Assembly: GCF_002015045.1 (NCBI RefSeq) | Contig: NZ_MUXX01000012.1 | Span: 376,097 to 440,096, forward strand | Source of the DNA: Haemophilus paraphrohaemolyticus | Lineage (GTDB): Bacteria; Pseudomonadota; Gammaproteobacteria; Enterobacterales; Pasteurellaceae | Direction of reading: 5' to 3' | Length of the DNA stretch: 64,000 nucleotides | Part shown: positions 49,987-60,154 of the stretch, piece by piece | Layout of the letters: every line of letters begins with the position of its first letter | How positions within the stretch are numbered: position 1 is the stretch's first letter | Position numbers and translations under genes: made by a program | The notes under the pieces: generated by a model | The model's input: the letters and a program-made list of their open reading frames with translations, nothing else | Told to the model about the DNA's origin: nothing | The model's database searches: none

Positions 49987-50009
49987 TTCCGCATAAATTC
50001 TATAAAAGT

Positions 50010-50023
50010 TTGATTTCGAGCAA
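50010..50023. promoter_or_regulatory. FNR box upstream of fnr
   Basis: TTGAT-TTCG-AGCAA matches the FNR consensus TTGAT-N4-ATCAA at all but one base. It ends 24 bases before the fnr start, a place where binding would repress fnr. Confidence 0.65.
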
Positions 50024-50110
50024 AGTTTACCATTTATTTTTGAATGAAGAAAGTATAACTTTTACCTCAAGATAGTTAATTTTTTTAGTGAATTTATTCC
50101 AAGAAATTTC

Positions 50111-50136
50111 AAAAATGAGAAGTATATCTCATTTTT
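50111..50136. promoter_or_regulatory. CRP-like palindrome at the uspA promoter
   Basis: Perfect 10-bp arms AAAAATGAGA and TCTCATTTTT around AGTATA. The half-site TGAGA-N6-TCTCA has CRP geometry and matches the 22-bp CRP consensus at 17 positions. Its centre (50123.5) lies 41.5 bases before the start predicted from the -10 at 50153, the class II activator position. Confidence 0.55.
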
Positions 50137-50149
50137 CTTCGCAATTATT

Positions 50150-50158
50150 TGCTAGTAT
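50150..50158 (+). promoter_or_regulatory. uspA extended -10
   Basis: TGC-TAGTAT (50150-50158) is an extended -10 with no good -35, consistent with an activator bound at -41.5. Confidence 0.5.
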
Positions 50159-50200
50159 AGAAACGAAAAAGACCAAAGCAGAGACAATAAGGAGTCTATT

Positions 50201-50626
50201 ATGTACAAACACATCTTGGTTGCAGTCGATCTTTCTGAAGAGAGTCTTATTTTATTACGTAAAGGTGCTGGACTTGCAGAAAAATGTGGAGCGAAATTAT
50301 CGGTTATCCATGTTGATGTCAATTTTTCCGATTTATATACGGGTTTAATTGATATCAATATGTCTGCCGTACAAGATAACGTTTCAGTTGAAACAACGAA
50401 AGCATTAGATGAACTTGCGAGCAAAATAGATTACCCAGTTTCGGAAAAACTCAATGGCACAGGCGATTTCTCTCAAGTTATTGAAGAAGCCGTGGCTAAA
50501 TATGGTGTTGACTTACTCATCACTGGACACCACCAAGATTTCTGGAGCAAATTTATGTCTTCAACTCGCCAAGTAATGAATAGCGTGACCGTGGATATGT
50601 TAGTTGTTCCATTAGATGATGAATAG
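50201..50626 (+). CDS. uspA: universal stress protein A
   Basis: Small cytoplasmic stress protein. The 141-residue product matches the H. influenzae UspA whose structure is known, through MYKHILVAVDLSEES, KLSVIHVDVNFSDLYTGLID, LLITGHHQDFWSKFMSSTRQV and the ending DMLVVPLDDE. The lack of the full G-2x-G-9x-G(S/T) ATP motif fits the non-ATP-binding UspA branch. AAGGAG precedes the ATG. It is divergent from fnr with a symmetric operator in the gap, and is closed by a USS-based terminator. Confidence 0.95.
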   Translation: MYKHILVAVDLSEESLILLRKGAGLAEKCGAKLSVIHVDVNFSDLYTGLIDINMSAVQDNVSVETTKALDELASKIDYPVSEKLNGTGDFSQVIEEAVAKYGVDLLITGHHQDFWSKFMSSTRQVMNSVTVDMLVVPLDDE

Positions 50627-50653
50627 AAAACAAGCATATTTGTAGCGTTTAAG

Positions 50654-50696
50654 AATAACCGCTTGTGCAATAAAAGAGCTCAAGCGGTTATTTTTT
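50654..50696 (+). terminator. uspA terminator from an inverted uptake-signal pair
   Basis: AATAACCGCTTG (50654-50665) pairs with CAAGCGGTTATT (50681-50692) over 12 bp, then T run. Both arms contain Apl-type USS cores. Confidence 0.82.
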
Positions 50697-50847
50697 GCTA
50701 AAAATTTGACAAATAAATAACAGTATAAATAAAATTCATTGCTTTTCTTATATTATTTTCACAATTTCACCTGAAAAATGTGTAGAATAGTACAGTTATA
50801 CATAACGATTGAATCAATCTTTTTATTTTAAAACGAGCGTTATTAGA

Positions 50848-53472
50848 ATGAAAACAACATCGCAAATTAGACAGTCCTTCTTGGATTTTTTCCATAGTAA
50901 AGGACACACTGTGGTAGAAAGTAGTTCGTTAGTTCCCGAAAATGACCCTACTCTACTCTTTACCAATGCTGGTATGAACCAATTTAAAGATGTTTTTCTT
51001 GGCCTAGAAAAACGTCCTTACACTAGAGCTACAACGGCACAACGCTGTGTACGTGCGGGTGGTAAACACAACGACTTAGAAAACGTAGGCTATACAGCTC
51101 GCCATCATACTTTCTTTGAAATGATGGGGAATTTTAGCTTTGGTGATTATTTTAAACGTGATGCAATCCAATTTGGTTGGGAGTTTTTAACTTCACCAGA
51201 ATGGTTAGGTTTGCCGAAAGAAAAACTCTACGTCACTGTTTATGAAACAGACGATGAAGCTTACGATATTTGGCATACTCTTGTAGGCGTGCCAGCTGAG
51301 CACATTATTCGTATCGGCGACAATAAAGGTGCACCATATGCATCCGATAACTTCTGGGCAATGGGTGACACAGGCCCTTGCGGTCCTTGTACTGAAATTT
51401 TCTACGACCACGGTGAAAAATACTGGGGTGGTCTACCGGGTACACCTGAAGAAGATGGCGACCGTTATATCGAAGTTTGGAACATTGTGTTTATGCAATT
51501 CAACCGCTTAGCCGATGGCACAATGGAAAAATTACCAAAACCATCTGTTGATACAGGTATGGGTTTAGAACGTATGACAGCAGTTATGCAGCACGTAAAC
51601 TCAAACTACGAAACAGATATTTTCCAAACACTCATCAAAACAACAGCAGAATTATTAGACGTTAAAGATTTAGATAACAAATCATTACGCGTAATCGCAG
51701 ACCACATTCGTTCTTGCTCATATTTAATTGCTGACGGTGTTGTGCCTTCAAATGAAGGGCGTGGCTATGTTCTTCGCCGTATTATTCGTCGTGCAGTGCG
51801 CCACGGTAACTTATTAGGTGCAAAAGAAGCATTCTTCTATAAATTAGTACCAACACTTGCAGAAGTAATGGGGCACGCTGGTGAAATCGTTGCACAGAAA
51901 CAAGCTTTCATTCAACAAACATTAAAATCAGAAGAAGAGCAATTTGCTCGTACACTGGAACGTGGTTTAGCACTGCTTGAAGATGCATTAACGAAAGTGG
52001 AAAACAAAACCCTTTCAGGTAAAGTAGCATTCAAACTTTATGATACTTATGGCTTCCCGCTTGATTTAACCGCTGACGTTTGTCGTGAGCGTGATATTTT
52101 AATTGACGAAGCAGGCTTTGATGATGAAATGACAGCTCAACGTGAGCGTGCAAAAGCGAGCAGTAACTTTAGTGCAGATTACAGCAATGTCATCAAAGTA
52201 GACAGCATAACCAAATTTGTTGGTTACGATCATTTAACAACTGAGGCAACTGTGGTTGGATTATTCAGCCAAGGTAAAGGGGTTGATACAATTCAATCTG
52301 GCGAAACAGCCATTATCATCTTAGACAAAACGCCATTCTACGCAGAAATGGGGGGGCAAGTAGGTGATAGCGGTCTAATTTCATCAGAAATTTGCCAATT
52401 TAACGTAATTGATACACAAAAATATGGTCAAGTGTTTGGTCATTATGGTCAAGTGGAATCAGGCGAATTACGCGTAGGCGATAAAATTTATGCCGAAGTG
52501 AATGCAACTCGTCGTCACAACATTGAGCTAAACCACTCTGCAACCCACTTATTACACTCTGCATTACGTGAAGTATTGGGTGAACACGTTGCTCAAAAAG
52601 GGTCATTAGTAAACGAAAACGGCTTACGTTTTGACTTCTCTCAACCAGAAGCGATTACTAAAGCTCAACTTGAGGAAATCGAACGTATCGTAAACTGTAA
52701 AATTCGTGAGAATATTCCTGTTATCATTGAAGAGATGGGCATTGATGCTGCAAAAGCAAAAGGTGCAATGGCTCTCTTCGGTGAAAAATATGGTGATGTG
52801 GTACGTGTTGTTGAAATGAGTACATTTTCGATCGAACTTTGTGGTGGTACACACGTCCAACGTACAGGAGAGATTGGTTTCTTTAAACTCACCTCTGAGA
52901 GTGCAGTTGCGGCAGGTGTTCGCCGTGTTGAAGCAATCACGGGCGAAACAACAGTTGCTTGGATCCATCAATTACAACAAGTATTACAGCATTCTGCAGA
53001 ATTATTAAAAGCAGATAACGCCTCACTTGTGGAGAAAATCCAGCAATTACAAGACAAATCAAAACGCACTGAAAAAGAGTTACAACAACTTAAAGATAAA
53101 CAAGCTGCTCTTGCAGGTTCTGAACTTGTAAAACAAGCTCAACAAATCAATGGCGTAAATGTAGTGGTAACTCAATTAGATAATGCGGAAGCGAAAACCC
53201 TAAGAACAATGGTTGATGACTTGAAAAATCAACTCGGAAGTGCCATAGTAGTTATAGGATCAGTAGCTGATGAAAAAGTGAACTTGATTGTAGGAGTAAC
53301 CACCGATTTAACCTCAAAAGTGAAAGCTGGCGAGTTAGTCGGTGAAATGGCAAAACAAGTCGGTGGTAAGGGTGGTGGTCGTCCAGATATGGCAATGGCC
53401 GGTGGCTCTGAACCACAAAATTTATTACAAGCACTGAACTTTGCACAAGAATGGATTCAAGCAAAATTATAA
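50848..53472 (+). CDS. alaS: alanine--tRNA ligase
   Basis: Charges tRNA-Ala; class IIc synthetase. From ATG 50848 ([15 protein letters not shown]) it has 874 residues as in E. coli. The catalytic domain has [15 protein letters not shown] and the motif 2 region [16 protein letters not shown]; the editing domain has [11 protein letters not shown] and the metal cysteine in CGGTH; the C-Ala domain ends with [15 protein letters not shown]. The frame could open at a TTG (50809), but the 13 extra residues are not part of the family. It precedes csrA, the conserved alaS-csrA order. Confidence 0.97.
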   Translation: MKTTSQIRQSFLDFFHSKGHTVVESSSLVPENDPTLLFTNAGMNQFKDVFLGLEKRPYTRATTAQRCVRAGGKHNDLENVGYTARHHTFFEMMGNFSFGDYFKRDAIQFGWEFLTSPEWLGLPKEKLYVTVYETDDEAYDIWHTLVGVPAEHIIRIGDNKGAPYASDNFWAMGDTGPCGPCTEIFYDHGEKYWGGLPGTPEEDGDRYIEVWNIVFMQFNRLADGTMEKLPKPSVDTGMGLERMTAVMQHVNSNYETDIFQTLIKTTAELLDVKDLDNKSLRVIADHIRSCSYLIADGVVPSNEGRGYVLRRIIRRAVRHGNLLGAKEAFFYKLVPTLAEVMGHAGEIVAQKQAFIQQTLKSEEEQFARTLERGLALLEDALTKVENKTLSGKVAFKLYDTYGFPLDLTADVCRERDILIDEAGFDDEMTAQRERAKASSNFSADYSNVIKVDSITKFVGYDHLTTEATVVGLFSQGKGVDTIQSGETAIIILDKTPFYAEMGGQVGDSGLISSEICQFNVIDTQKYGQVFGHYGQVESGELRVGDKIYAEVNATRRHNIELNHSATHLLHSALREVLGEHVAQKGSLVNENGLRFDFSQPEAITKAQLEEIERIVNCKIRENIPVIIEEMGIDAAKAKGAMALFGEKYGDVVRVVEMSTFSIELCGGTHVQRTGEIGFFKLTSESAVAAGVRRVEAITGETTVAWIHQLQQVLQHSAELLKADNASLVEKIQQLQDKSKRTEKELQQLKDKQAALAGSELVKQAQQINGVNVVVTQLDNAEAKTLRTMVDDLKNQLGSAIVVIGSVADEKVNLIVGVTTDLTSKVKAGELVGEMAKQVGGKGGGRPDMAMAGGSEPQNLLQALNFAQEWIQAKL

Positions 53473-53554
53473 TTTAATACCTAGGCAAGGAAGAATGAAT
53501 CAGCCTTGCCTTGACCTTAAAAATTTTATTGGGTCTTTTATCTTGGAGGTAGCA

Positions 53555-53737
53555 ATGCTTATTTTAACTCGGAAAACAGGAGAAAGTTTACTCGTAGGAG
53601 ATGATGTAGAAATTACCGTACTTAGTGTACGAGGAAGTCAAGTAAAGCTAGGTGTAAATGCACCTAAGGATATTGGAGTTCATAGACAGGAAATCTATCA
53701 AAAAATTAAAGATGCTGAGACTCAAAAATCTGAGTAG
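53555..53737 (+). CDS. csrA: carbon storage regulator CsrA
   Basis: Post-transcriptional regulator binding GGA motifs in mRNA leaders. The 60-residue product from ATG 53555 reads [17 protein letters not shown] with the conserved core [28 protein letters not shown] lies just before the start. A longer open frame starting in alaS is rejected. The start region itself contains GGA, so autoregulation is possible. It lies 82 bases after alaS. Confidence 0.97.
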   Translation: MLILTRKTGESLLVGDDVEITVLSVRGSQVKLGVNAPKDIGVHRQEIYQKIKDAETQKSE

Positions 53738-53889
53738 CTAGTTTCATAAGAAAGAAAATATTGATAGTAGCGAACTTTCTCAGTAGACATTCAATCTGTG
53801 TTTTAAGTGTTTAGTAAATTTTATAAATTTATATTATCGGATCATTTTAGCTCTATATTTTGAATGTAAATAATCTCTGTAATTTTAAT

Positions 53890-53923
53890 AAAAGGTCACT
53901 TATTTATAGTAAGTGGCCTTTTA
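53890..53923 (+). terminator. csrA terminator and 313-base gap
   Basis: AAAAGGTCACTTA (53890-53902) pairs with TAAGTGGCCTTTT (53910-53922) with one G-U. The gap from 53738 to 54050 otherwise holds only the symporter promoter; no tRNA-Ser gene, which follows csrA in E. coli, is present. Confidence 0.82.
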
Positions 53924-53990
53924 TATTTAGCTATTAACATCAAACTAGCTATTTTAATATACTTTTTTTTATAAAAAGCATTAAAAAAAG

Positions 53991-54018
53991 TTTTCAAAAT
54001 CTAAAAAAAGGTTACAAT
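53991..54018 (+). promoter_or_regulatory. candidate symporter promoter
   Basis: -35 TTTTCA (53991-53996), 16-base spacer, -10 TACAAT (54013-54018). Confidence 0.45.
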
Positions 54019-54050
54019 GCAATCGTTTACTTTTTAATTTGAGAGGTCTT

Positions 54051-55496
54051 ATGGATTTTATTGTTTCAGGCTTTGAGGCCGTATTAAACTGGATCGTTAA
54101 TACTTTAGATGGACCAATTTGGGATATCACGATTCTCTTGCTTTTAGGCACAGGGCTATTTTTTACTATTACAACAGGCTTAGTACAATTACGTTTACTC
54201 CCACAAAGTTTACGAGAAATGTGGGGAGGACGTTCCGCTGATGGTAATTCTTTAACTCCATTCCAAGCTTTCACTACTGGCTTAGCTAGCCGCGTGGGTG
54301 TAGGTAATATTGGTGGTGTCGCAACTGCAATTGCCTTAGGTGGACCTGGTGCTGTATTCTGGATGTGGCTTACCGCTTTGATGGGGATGAGCTCGGCTTT
54401 TGCGGAATCTTCACTCGCTCAGCTTTATAAAACCCGTGATCCAAACGGTATGTTCCGTGGTGGCCCAGCTTACTACATCACTCGAGGGTTGAAATGTAAA
54501 CCGCTTGCGATTGCGTTTGCGATTACCCTGATCTTTACATTTGGTTTTGCATTTAACGCCGTTCAATCTAACTCTATTGTTGCGGCAACGAGTAAAGCAT
54601 GGGCTTGGGATGCTAAATCAGTGGGTGTTGTGCTTGTAATCTTAACCGCTGTTATTATCGCTGGCGGAATTAAACGTATCGGACAAGTTTCCGCAAAAGT
54701 AGTGCCAACAATGGCGTTATTCTATTTGATCATTGCAGTTATTATTCTTGGAATGAATATCAGCAAAGTGCCTGCTATTTTATCAATGATCATCTCAAGT
54801 GCCTTTGATTTCTCCGCCGTTGCGGGGGGGATGTTTGGTAGTATTGTGTCAAAAACGATGTTAATGGGGATTAAACGTGGCTTATTCTCAAACGAAGCGG
54901 GGATGGGATCTGCACCAAACTCAGCAGCAACATCCGATGCAAAACACCCCGCAAGCCAAGGTTTAATCCAAATGCTTGGTGTATTTGTGGATACCATTGT
55001 AGTTTGTACTTGTACAGCCGTTATCATCTTAATGTCTGACAACTATGGCAACGAAACCTTAAAAGGCGTGGAACTTACCCAAATCGCACTGCAATATCAC
55101 TTGGGCGAATTTGGCGTGCATTTCTTAGCGTTTATCTTGTTACTATTCTGCTACACCTCAATTATCGGTAACTACGCTTACGCAGAAACGAATATTCGCT
55201 ACATCAAAAACAAAGCATGGTTTGTATGGGGCTTCCGCGCAATCGTATTGTTCTTCGTTTATTTTGGTGCAGTGCGTGATGGTGGGATTGTTTGGGCATT
55301 TGCTGACACAGTAATGGCAACCATGGCAATCATCAACTTGATTGCAATTTTAATTCTTTCCCCACTAGTATGGCGAATTTTAAAAGACTATGTTCGTCAG
55401 CTAAAAGCGAAACAAGAACCTGTGTTCCGTATTGAAGAACATCAAGATCTCATTCACAGAGGTGTTGATCCGTTAATTTGGAAATCGAAAGAATAG
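54051..55496 (+). CDS. sodium:alanine symporter family protein (AGCS)
   Basis: Inner membrane carrier of the alanine/glycine:cation symporter family. The 481-residue product from ATG 54051 (MDFIVSGFEAVLNWIV) has ten or eleven hydrophobic segments and the family blocks FQAFTTGLASRVGVGNIGGVA (about 73-93, here cited by parts), FRGGPAYYI and GLFSNEAGMGSAPNSAA. Likely substrate is alanine or glycine with Na+. GAGAGG precedes the ATG; a TTG twelve bases upstream is less likely. It stands alone with its own promoter and terminator. AlaS next door is probably coincidence. Confidence 0.93.
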   Translation: MDFIVSGFEAVLNWIVNTLDGPIWDITILLLLGTGLFFTITTGLVQLRLLPQSLREMWGGRSADGNSLTPFQAFTTGLASRVGVGNIGGVATAIALGGPGAVFWMWLTALMGMSSAFAESSLAQLYKTRDPNGMFRGGPAYYITRGLKCKPLAIAFAITLIFTFGFAFNAVQSNSIVAATSKAWAWDAKSVGVVLVILTAVIIAGGIKRIGQVSAKVVPTMALFYLIIAVIILGMNISKVPAILSMIISSAFDFSAVAGGMFGSIVSKTMLMGIKRGLFSNEAGMGSAPNSAATSDAKHPASQGLIQMLGVFVDTIVVCTCTAVIILMSDNYGNETLKGVELTQIALQYHLGEFGVHFLAFILLLFCYTSIIGNYAYAETNIRYIKNKAWFVWGFRAIVLFFVYFGAVRDGGIVWAFADTVMATMAIINLIAILILSPLVWRILKDYVRQLKAKQEPVFRIEEHQDLIHRGVDPLIWKSKE

Positions 55497-55510
55497 TTAA
55501 AACATCAATA

Positions 55511-55557
55511 AAATGCGTGGTATTTGTTTGATCAAATCCACGCATTTTTATTTTTCT
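55511..55557. terminator. bidirectional terminator symporter/apaH
   Basis: AAATGCGTGG (55511-55520) pairs with CCACGCATTT (55538-55547), with extra pairing ATTTG/CAAAT inside, then T-rich sequence. Confidence 0.85.
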
Positions 55558-55566
55558 TAGAATCTC

Positions 55567-56379
55567 CTACTTTAATCTCTCTTGCGTAAAAGTCTGCTTA
55601 TCTTCCCATCTCATCATCGTAAGATGATTACCCCACGCACAACCCGTATCTAACGCATAAATATTCGGGCGAGTACATTTTCCCATTAGACTTGCCCAAT
55701 GCCCGAAAATGATTTCTTGGTCATTAAAGAGTGGATTATCTAATTCAAACCACGCTTTTAATTCAGTTGGAGCTTCTTCGATTGGCAATTTACAAGCAAA
55801 ATCTAACCGCTTGTCTAAATAGCAAAAACGCATTCGGGTGAAAATATTCACGATGTAACGCCAACGCTCAATGCCTTGTAAATTGTCATCCCAATGGTCG
55901 GGATAATTTTCATACATTTTCGCGATATAATCAGCATAACTCTCGCTTTTTAGCACGGTTTCTGCTTCTCTTGCACATTGAATTGCGGTAGTTAAATCCC
56001 ATTCAGGGCTAATGCCAGCGTGCACAAGTAGAAATTTATGCTTTGGATGTTGAGCCATAATCGGTTGATTTCTCAGCCAATTTTGTAATTCTTCACGATC
56101 TGGTGCTTCAAAAATTGGTTCCACTTTATCAGAGGGTTTTACTCGTTTGATGCCTAACAAAGTAGAAAGAAGATGCAGATCGTGGTTACCTAGCACAGTT
56201 TGGGCTTTTTCGCCTAAATCTTTGACAAAACGTAAACAAGCTAACGAATCATCGCCTCGAGCCACCAAATCGCCCGTAAGCCAAATTTCATCTTGTTTTT
56301 CATCGAACTGAGTTTTTTCTAACAGCAGTTGAAATTCTTTAAAACAGCCGTGTAAGTCGCCTACGATATAAGTTGCCAT
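55567..56379 (-). CDS. apaH: bis(5'-nucleosyl)-tetraphosphatase, symmetrical
   Basis: Cleaves Ap4A to two ADP and can remove Np4 caps from RNA. The 270-residue phosphoesterase has the metal motifs GDLHGC (7-12), [10 protein letters not shown] (36-45) and GNHD (65-68 region) plus [10 protein letters not shown]. The ATG follows the tadA stop by one base (TAA-T-ATG), so translation is coupled to tadA. Confidence 0.96.
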   Translation of the reverse strand: MATYIVGDLHGCFKEFQLLLEKTQFDEKQDEIWLTGDLVARGDDSLACLRFVKDLGEKAQTVLGNHDLHLLSTLLGIKRVKPSDKVEPIFEAPDREELQNWLRNQPIMAQHPKHKFLLVHAGISPEWDLTTAIQCAREAETVLKSESYADYIAKMYENYPDHWDDNLQGIERWRYIVNIFTRMRFCYLDKRLDFACKLPIEEAPTELKAWFELDNPLFNDQEIIFGHWASLMGKCTRPNIYALDTGCAWGNHLTMMRWEDKQTFTQERLK

Positions 56380-56380
56380 A

Positions 56381-56914
56381 TTACTCTTCCTTCTTTGTTT
56401 CTTTTGATTGCTTCTGCTCTAATCGTCTCTTTTTGAAAAACGCACTCATTTTTTGGCTACATTTTTCTCGTAACACGCCACCGCAAATTTCAAGCAAATG
56501 GTTCATTTTGAAATCTTCAAACAGATGAAAACGTGAGCCTATCGCCCCTGTTTTGTAATCACTTGCACCAAAGACTAATCGCCCGATACGGCTATGCAGA
56601 ATCGCACCCGCGCACATTGTACACGGCTCAAGTGTAACATAAAGCGTACAATCGATCAGACGGTAATTTTGAAGATGCTCTCCTGCTTGGCGGATTGCCA
56701 GCATTTCTGCGTGAGCGGTGGGATCGTTGAGCAAAATAGATTGGTTCCAGCCCTCGCCAATTTTATTGCCGTCTTTATCAATGACCACTGCGCCAACAGG
56801 AATTTCACCTATGGTTTCGGCTTTTTCAGCAAGCGTGAGCGCGTATTTAAGCCAATATAAGTCTTGTTCGGAGTAATCGAGTGTGCAATGGGTTTGAATG
56901 GATTGGATGAACAT
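56381..56914 (-). CDS. tadA: tRNA-specific adenosine deaminase
   Basis: Forms inosine at position 34 of tRNA-Arg(ACG). From ATG 56914 ([17 protein letters not shown]) it has 177 residues. The zinc/catalytic motifs are HAEMLAIR and [16 protein letters not shown], with [13 protein letters not shown] after them. The frame can be extended upstream to 56998, but those residues are the translation of the intergenic repeat at 56941-57007, so I reject the longer form. Upstream partner of apaH in a two-gene unit. Confidence 0.95.
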   Translation of the reverse strand: MFIQSIQTHCTLDYSEQDLYWLKYALTLAEKAETIGEIPVGAVVIDKDGNKIGEGWNQSILLNDPTAHAEMLAIRQAGEHLQNYRLIDCTLYVTLEPCTMCAGAILHSRIGRLVFGASDYKTGAIGSRFHLFEDFKMNHLLEICGGVLREKCSQKMSAFFKKRRLEQKQSKETKKEE

Positions 56915-56940
56915 AATATAAAATAAATTATTGTTCTTGG

Positions 56941-57007
56941 TGTAGGGGCGTGTTGCACACGCCCTTTGACATTGCTGGAATATCCGGCGGTGCAACACGC
57001 CCCTACA
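56941..57007. repeat. two-hairpin intergenic repeat, copy 4 (upstream of tadA)
   Basis: Ends TGTAGGGGCG and CGCCCCTACA are perfect inverse complements. Inside are GGCGTGTTGCACACGCC and GGCGGTGCAACACGCC-type hairpins. Best-preserved copy in the window. Confidence 0.75.
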
Positions 57008-57032
57008 CTAAGAGCAGCACAGTTACTAAATT

Positions 57033-57086
57033 AAAACAGCCCCAAAGGGGCTGGTTTATGCGTAACCTATGGCAAGAGCCATAGGT
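57033..57086 (-). terminator. deaD tandem hairpins/terminator
   Basis: ACCTATGGC (57065-57073) pairs with GCCATAGGT (57078-57086); a second hairpin pairs CAGCCCC (57037-57043) with GGGGCTG (57047-57053) and is followed on the minus strand by TTTTAA. Confidence 0.8.
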
Positions 57087-57097
57087 ACAAGGCTTAA

Positions 57098-58942
57098 TTA
57101 ACGACGACCACGCTCGTTAAAACGTTTCTCTTTAAAACCACCTTTTTTACGATCGTTGAAACCACGATCATCACGGCGGTCATCTCTGCGGTCAAAACCA
57201 CGTCCACCACGTTCAGGGCGACGGTCATTACGTTCTCCACGACCTCTACCTTCAAATGGTTGACTGTTTGCACCATCAACAGGACCTAACAGCGACATCT
57301 GCATTTGCTTGTTCAACACGCGTGCTTTTTGGGCAAAGTGTTGCACCAAGTGGTTTGGCATACCTTGCGGAAGTTCGATGGTTGAATAAGTATCGTGCAA
57401 TTTAATATGCCCAATGAAACGGCTACTAATATCGCCTTCGTTAGCAATTGCACCCACGATATGACGCACTTCTACACCATCTTCACGACCTAATTCGATA
57501 CGATATAAATCCATTGCAACGCCTGTGCCTTCGCGTTGCTCACGTCCACTACGGCGATCATCGCGACGGTCTACACGTTCGTTACGGTCACGACGACCAC
57601 GCTCACGGCTTGGTTTCACGACTGGATCTGGCGGAAGAATCAGTTTTTGTTTCTCTTGCAATAACATCATCATTGCCGCAGCAAGTTCTTCGTGATCTTG
57701 GTCTGCAGTGAATAAATCTTCCAACAATGCACGGTATTTTTCTAAATCGTGATGTTCTAATTGCGCTTCAATACGGGCCTTGAATTTCTCACGGCGTTTT
57801 GCCATTAAAATTTCGTGGTTTGGAATCGCCACTTCATCAATTGGTTTCTTGATAAGATGCTCAATGTTGCGTAATAAACGGCGCTCACGTGGTTCAACAA
57901 ATAACAATGCACGACCAGAACGACCTGCACGACCTGTACGACCAATACGGTGCACGTAAGACTCCGCATCAAGTGGAATATCATAGTTCACCACAAGGCT
58001 GATACGTTCAATATCAATACCACGAGCCGCCACATCGGTTGCCACTAAAATATCTAAACGTCCAGATTTAAGTTTATCTAACGTTTGCTCACGCGCTTGT
58101 TGAGTCATATCGCCATTGAGTGCAGCAGTACGGTAGCCATTTCGCTCACAAAGTTCCGTAATATCAATAGTGCCTGTTTTGGTACGAGTAAAAATAATCG
58201 CTGCATCAAACTCTTCCACTTCTAAGAAACGTAGTAATGCATCATTTTTACGGAAGCCGTTTACCATCCAATAGCTTTGGGTAATATCAGGGGCAGAACG
58301 TTGCGTTGCTTTGATTTTCACCTCTTGCGGATCGTTCATAAAACGTTTAGTAATACGACGAATTGGCTCTGGCATCGTTGCAGAGAAAAGTGCGGTTTGG
58401 TGCTGTTCTGGCAATTCCGCCATCACCGTTTCTACATCGTCAATAAAGCCCATTCGCAACATTTCATCCGCTTCATCTAATACGATGAATTTAAGTTGCG
58501 ATAAATCTAATGTACCACGGTTAATGTGATCCAAAATACGACCAGGTGTACCTACAACCACTTGAGAACCTTGTTTTAACGCACGTAATTGAATGTCGTA
58601 ACGCTGTCCGCCATAAACGGTTACTACACGCACGCCACGCATATTTCTCGTAAATTGTTCACACGCATCTGCTACTTGGATGGCAAGTTCACGGGTTGGT
58701 GCCATCACCAACATTTGTGGATGACGAGCTTCAGAATCAATTTGAGCAAGAAGCGGGAGAGAGAATGCCGCCGTTTTACCACTACCCGTTTGTGCCATAC
58801 CTAGTACATCGCGACCATTTAATAAGTGGGGAATACACTCTTGTTGGATTGGCGATGGGGTTACAAAACCCATATCGTTTACAGCATCAAGAATAGATTG
58901 TGGTAAGCCTAAATCGGCGAAAGTCATAGTTGTTTCAGTCAT
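57098..58942 (-). CDS. deaD: DEAD-box RNA helicase DeaD/CsdA
   Basis: Cold-shock RNA helicase acting in large-subunit assembly and mRNA decay. From ATG 58942 ([13 protein letters not shown]) it has 614 residues: Q motif, [11 protein letters not shown] (motif I), PTRELA, TPGR, DEAD (VLDEADEM), SAT, then the second RecA domain with [10 protein letters not shown] and [13 protein letters not shown], the DbpA-like RNA-binding domain, and an Arg/Gly/Asp-rich tail (from about 570: [14 protein letters not shown] and repeats of DDR). The frame extends 33 codons upstream but without family similarity. It follows nlpI, matching the pnp-nlpI-deaD order. Confidence 0.96.
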   Translation of the reverse strand: MTETTMTFADLGLPQSILDAVNDMGFVTPSPIQQECIPHLLNGRDVLGMAQTGSGKTAAFSLPLLAQIDSEARHPQMLVMAPTRELAIQVADACEQFTRNMRGVRVVTVYGGQRYDIQLRALKQGSQVVVGTPGRILDHINRGTLDLSQLKFIVLDEADEMLRMGFIDDVETVMAELPEQHQTALFSATMPEPIRRITKRFMNDPQEVKIKATQRSAPDITQSYWMVNGFRKNDALLRFLEVEEFDAAIIFTRTKTGTIDITELCERNGYRTAALNGDMTQQAREQTLDKLKSGRLDILVATDVAARGIDIERISLVVNYDIPLDAESYVHRIGRTGRAGRSGRALLFVEPRERRLLRNIEHLIKKPIDEVAIPNHEILMAKRREKFKARIEAQLEHHDLEKYRALLEDLFTADQDHEELAAAMMMLLQEKQKLILPPDPVVKPSRERGRRDRNERVDRRDDRRSGREQREGTGVAMDLYRIELGREDGVEVRHIVGAIANEGDISSRFIGHIKLHDTYSTIELPQGMPNHLVQHFAQKARVLNKQMQMSLLGPVDGANSQPFEGRGRGERNDRRPERGGRGFDRRDDRRDDRGFNDRKKGGFKEKRFNERGRR

Positions 58943-59073
58943 AAAATTCCAAATAAAAGGAAGTTTCTTTGCCGTAAATGCAAAGAAACGAGTCAAAATA
59001 TATTGTTGAGCGTTTAGGTAAGAAAAATAAATAGAAAGCAATCAGTGCTTTTTATAACTTGTCATATGAGTAT

Positions 59074-59113
59074 AGCGGTAAGATCTGCAAGATTTTTTGC
59101 AAAATCGACCGCT
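59074..59113 (-). terminator. possible nlpI terminator with uptake-signal arms
   Basis: AGCGGT (59074-59079) and ACCGCT (59108-59113) pair around an A/T-rich core that includes GATTTTTTGCAAAAT; the right arm is part of GACCGCTTGC, an Apl-type USS. Confidence 0.45.
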
Positions 59114-59120
59114 TGCGTCC

Positions 59121-60053
59121 CTAATTATCCCCAACAATGGTGGGTGTTTGAACATTATTAATGCTTTCGTTATTACGAAGCTGTGAGAGTTCAAACAAGG
59201 CAAAACGATACTCAACAAAGTTAAACACTTGGTTTGCTAAAGCAAGGCGGAAGAGGCTGATTGCCTCATCTTTTTGATTCAATTTGAGTTTTTGTTTTGC
59301 TAAATAAAAGTAAGTTTCGGTAAGCATTTCCGCATAAGCAGCTGTATTTGACTGAGCTTGCGCTTCCATTTTTTTCCGAAGTTGTTTCAATGAGATATTA
59401 CCTAAGAAATAATCCACCACATTTTTACCCCAAAATTCATCAGAGATTTTTTTAGCACGAGTAATTAAATTATTTTTGGCCTCTTGCGGGGTTAATTCTA
59501 ACTCATTGAAATAGAGCCATAAAACACGGTATGGATCAGCAGGATTTTCATTATAAAAATGCAATAAATCGCGCTGAGCTTCTGAATATCGACCACTGTA
59601 ATAAAATGCTAAACCACGATTGAGGTAGGTATAAGCATAATCAGGATCTAAATCTAATACCGCATTAAAGGCATCAACCGAGCTGTCATAATCATCTTCT
59701 AACAACAAATATAAGCCCATATAGTTATAGGCAGCGGTCATCTTTTGATTAAGCGAAATAGCTTGGTTAAAGTCGTAACGTGCAAGCGACCACAATCCTA
59801 AGCTATCGTAAATTACACCACGCTCAAAATAGAGATTTGCACGGTCATCATCCGTTAATTTTGCTTCTTGCAACACTTGAGTTAAACGCACAATCATCAC
59901 TTCTTGATCAAAACGAAGTTGCGGATTTAACTCTGCTAATGCCAATTTATCTGTTGAAATCATTTCTGATGAACGGTTAGCACAACCTGCCAGAAATAAA
60001 ATTATAAATAAACCGAGTGAAAAAAAACGAAACATTTTAGTCTGTTGTAACAT
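59121..60053 (-). CDS. nlpI: lipoprotein NlpI
   Basis: Outer membrane lipoprotein adaptor that in E. coli brings murein endopeptidases to the Prc protease. The 310-residue product has a lipoprotein signal (FFSLGLFIILFLAGC; lipobox LAGC, Cys24) and TPR repeats (ANLYFERGVIYDSLGLWSLA, MTAAYNYMGLYLLLEDDYD, YAYTYLNRGLAFYYSGRYS). A second Met at residue 7 is an alternative start; neither has a strong Shine-Dalgarno. It lies between pnp and deaD as in E. coli. Confidence 0.94.
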   Translation of the reverse strand: MLQQTKMFRFFSLGLFIILFLAGCANRSSEMISTDKLALAELNPQLRFDQEVMIVRLTQVLQEAKLTDDDRANLYFERGVIYDSLGLWSLARYDFNQAISLNQKMTAAYNYMGLYLLLEDDYDSSVDAFNAVLDLDPDYAYTYLNRGLAFYYSGRYSEAQRDLLHFYNENPADPYRVLWLYFNELELTPQEAKNNLITRAKKISDEFWGKNVVDYFLGNISLKQLRKKMEAQAQSNTAAYAEMLTETYFYLAKQKLKLNQKDEAISLFRLALANQVFNFVEYRFALFELSQLRNNESINNVQTPTIVGDN

Positions 60054-60103
60054 AAGTAATAAACAGCCTTAAAGTCACTACCCTAGAAAGAACTCCTAGA
60101 AAA

Positions 60104-60138
60104 TAGCTAAAAAGGATCAACCTCTTGTTGCCAAGAGG
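60104..60138 (-). terminator. possible pnp terminator
   Basis: CCTCTT (60121-60126) pairs with AAGAGG (60133-60138); a TTTTTAG stretch follows on the minus strand after a few bases. Confidence 0.5.
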
Positions 60139-60154
60139 CTGAACGATAAGCCGA

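Noticed and set aside
50706..50729. TTGACA plus TATAAA as the alaS promoter
   Set aside because: The spacer is only 12 bases, too short for a normal promoter.
50809..50847. TTG start adding 13 residues to AlaS
   Set aside because: AlaS proteins start at the [11 protein letters not shown] region; the extension has no support.
53738..53880. tRNA gene after csrA, as in E. coli
   Set aside because: The stretch is AT-rich with no cloverleaf arms or T-loop sequence.
56914..56998. Longer TadA starting at 56998
   Set aside because: The added residues are a translation of the intergenic two-hairpin repeat.
57094..57279. Valine-rich small frame on the minus strand in the deaD 3' region
   Set aside because: It is a shifted reading of the repetitive Arg/Gly/Asp codons of the DeaD tail.
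58942..59041. Longer DeaD starting at 59041
   Set aside because: No Shine-Dalgarno and no family similarity before [13 protein letters not shown].
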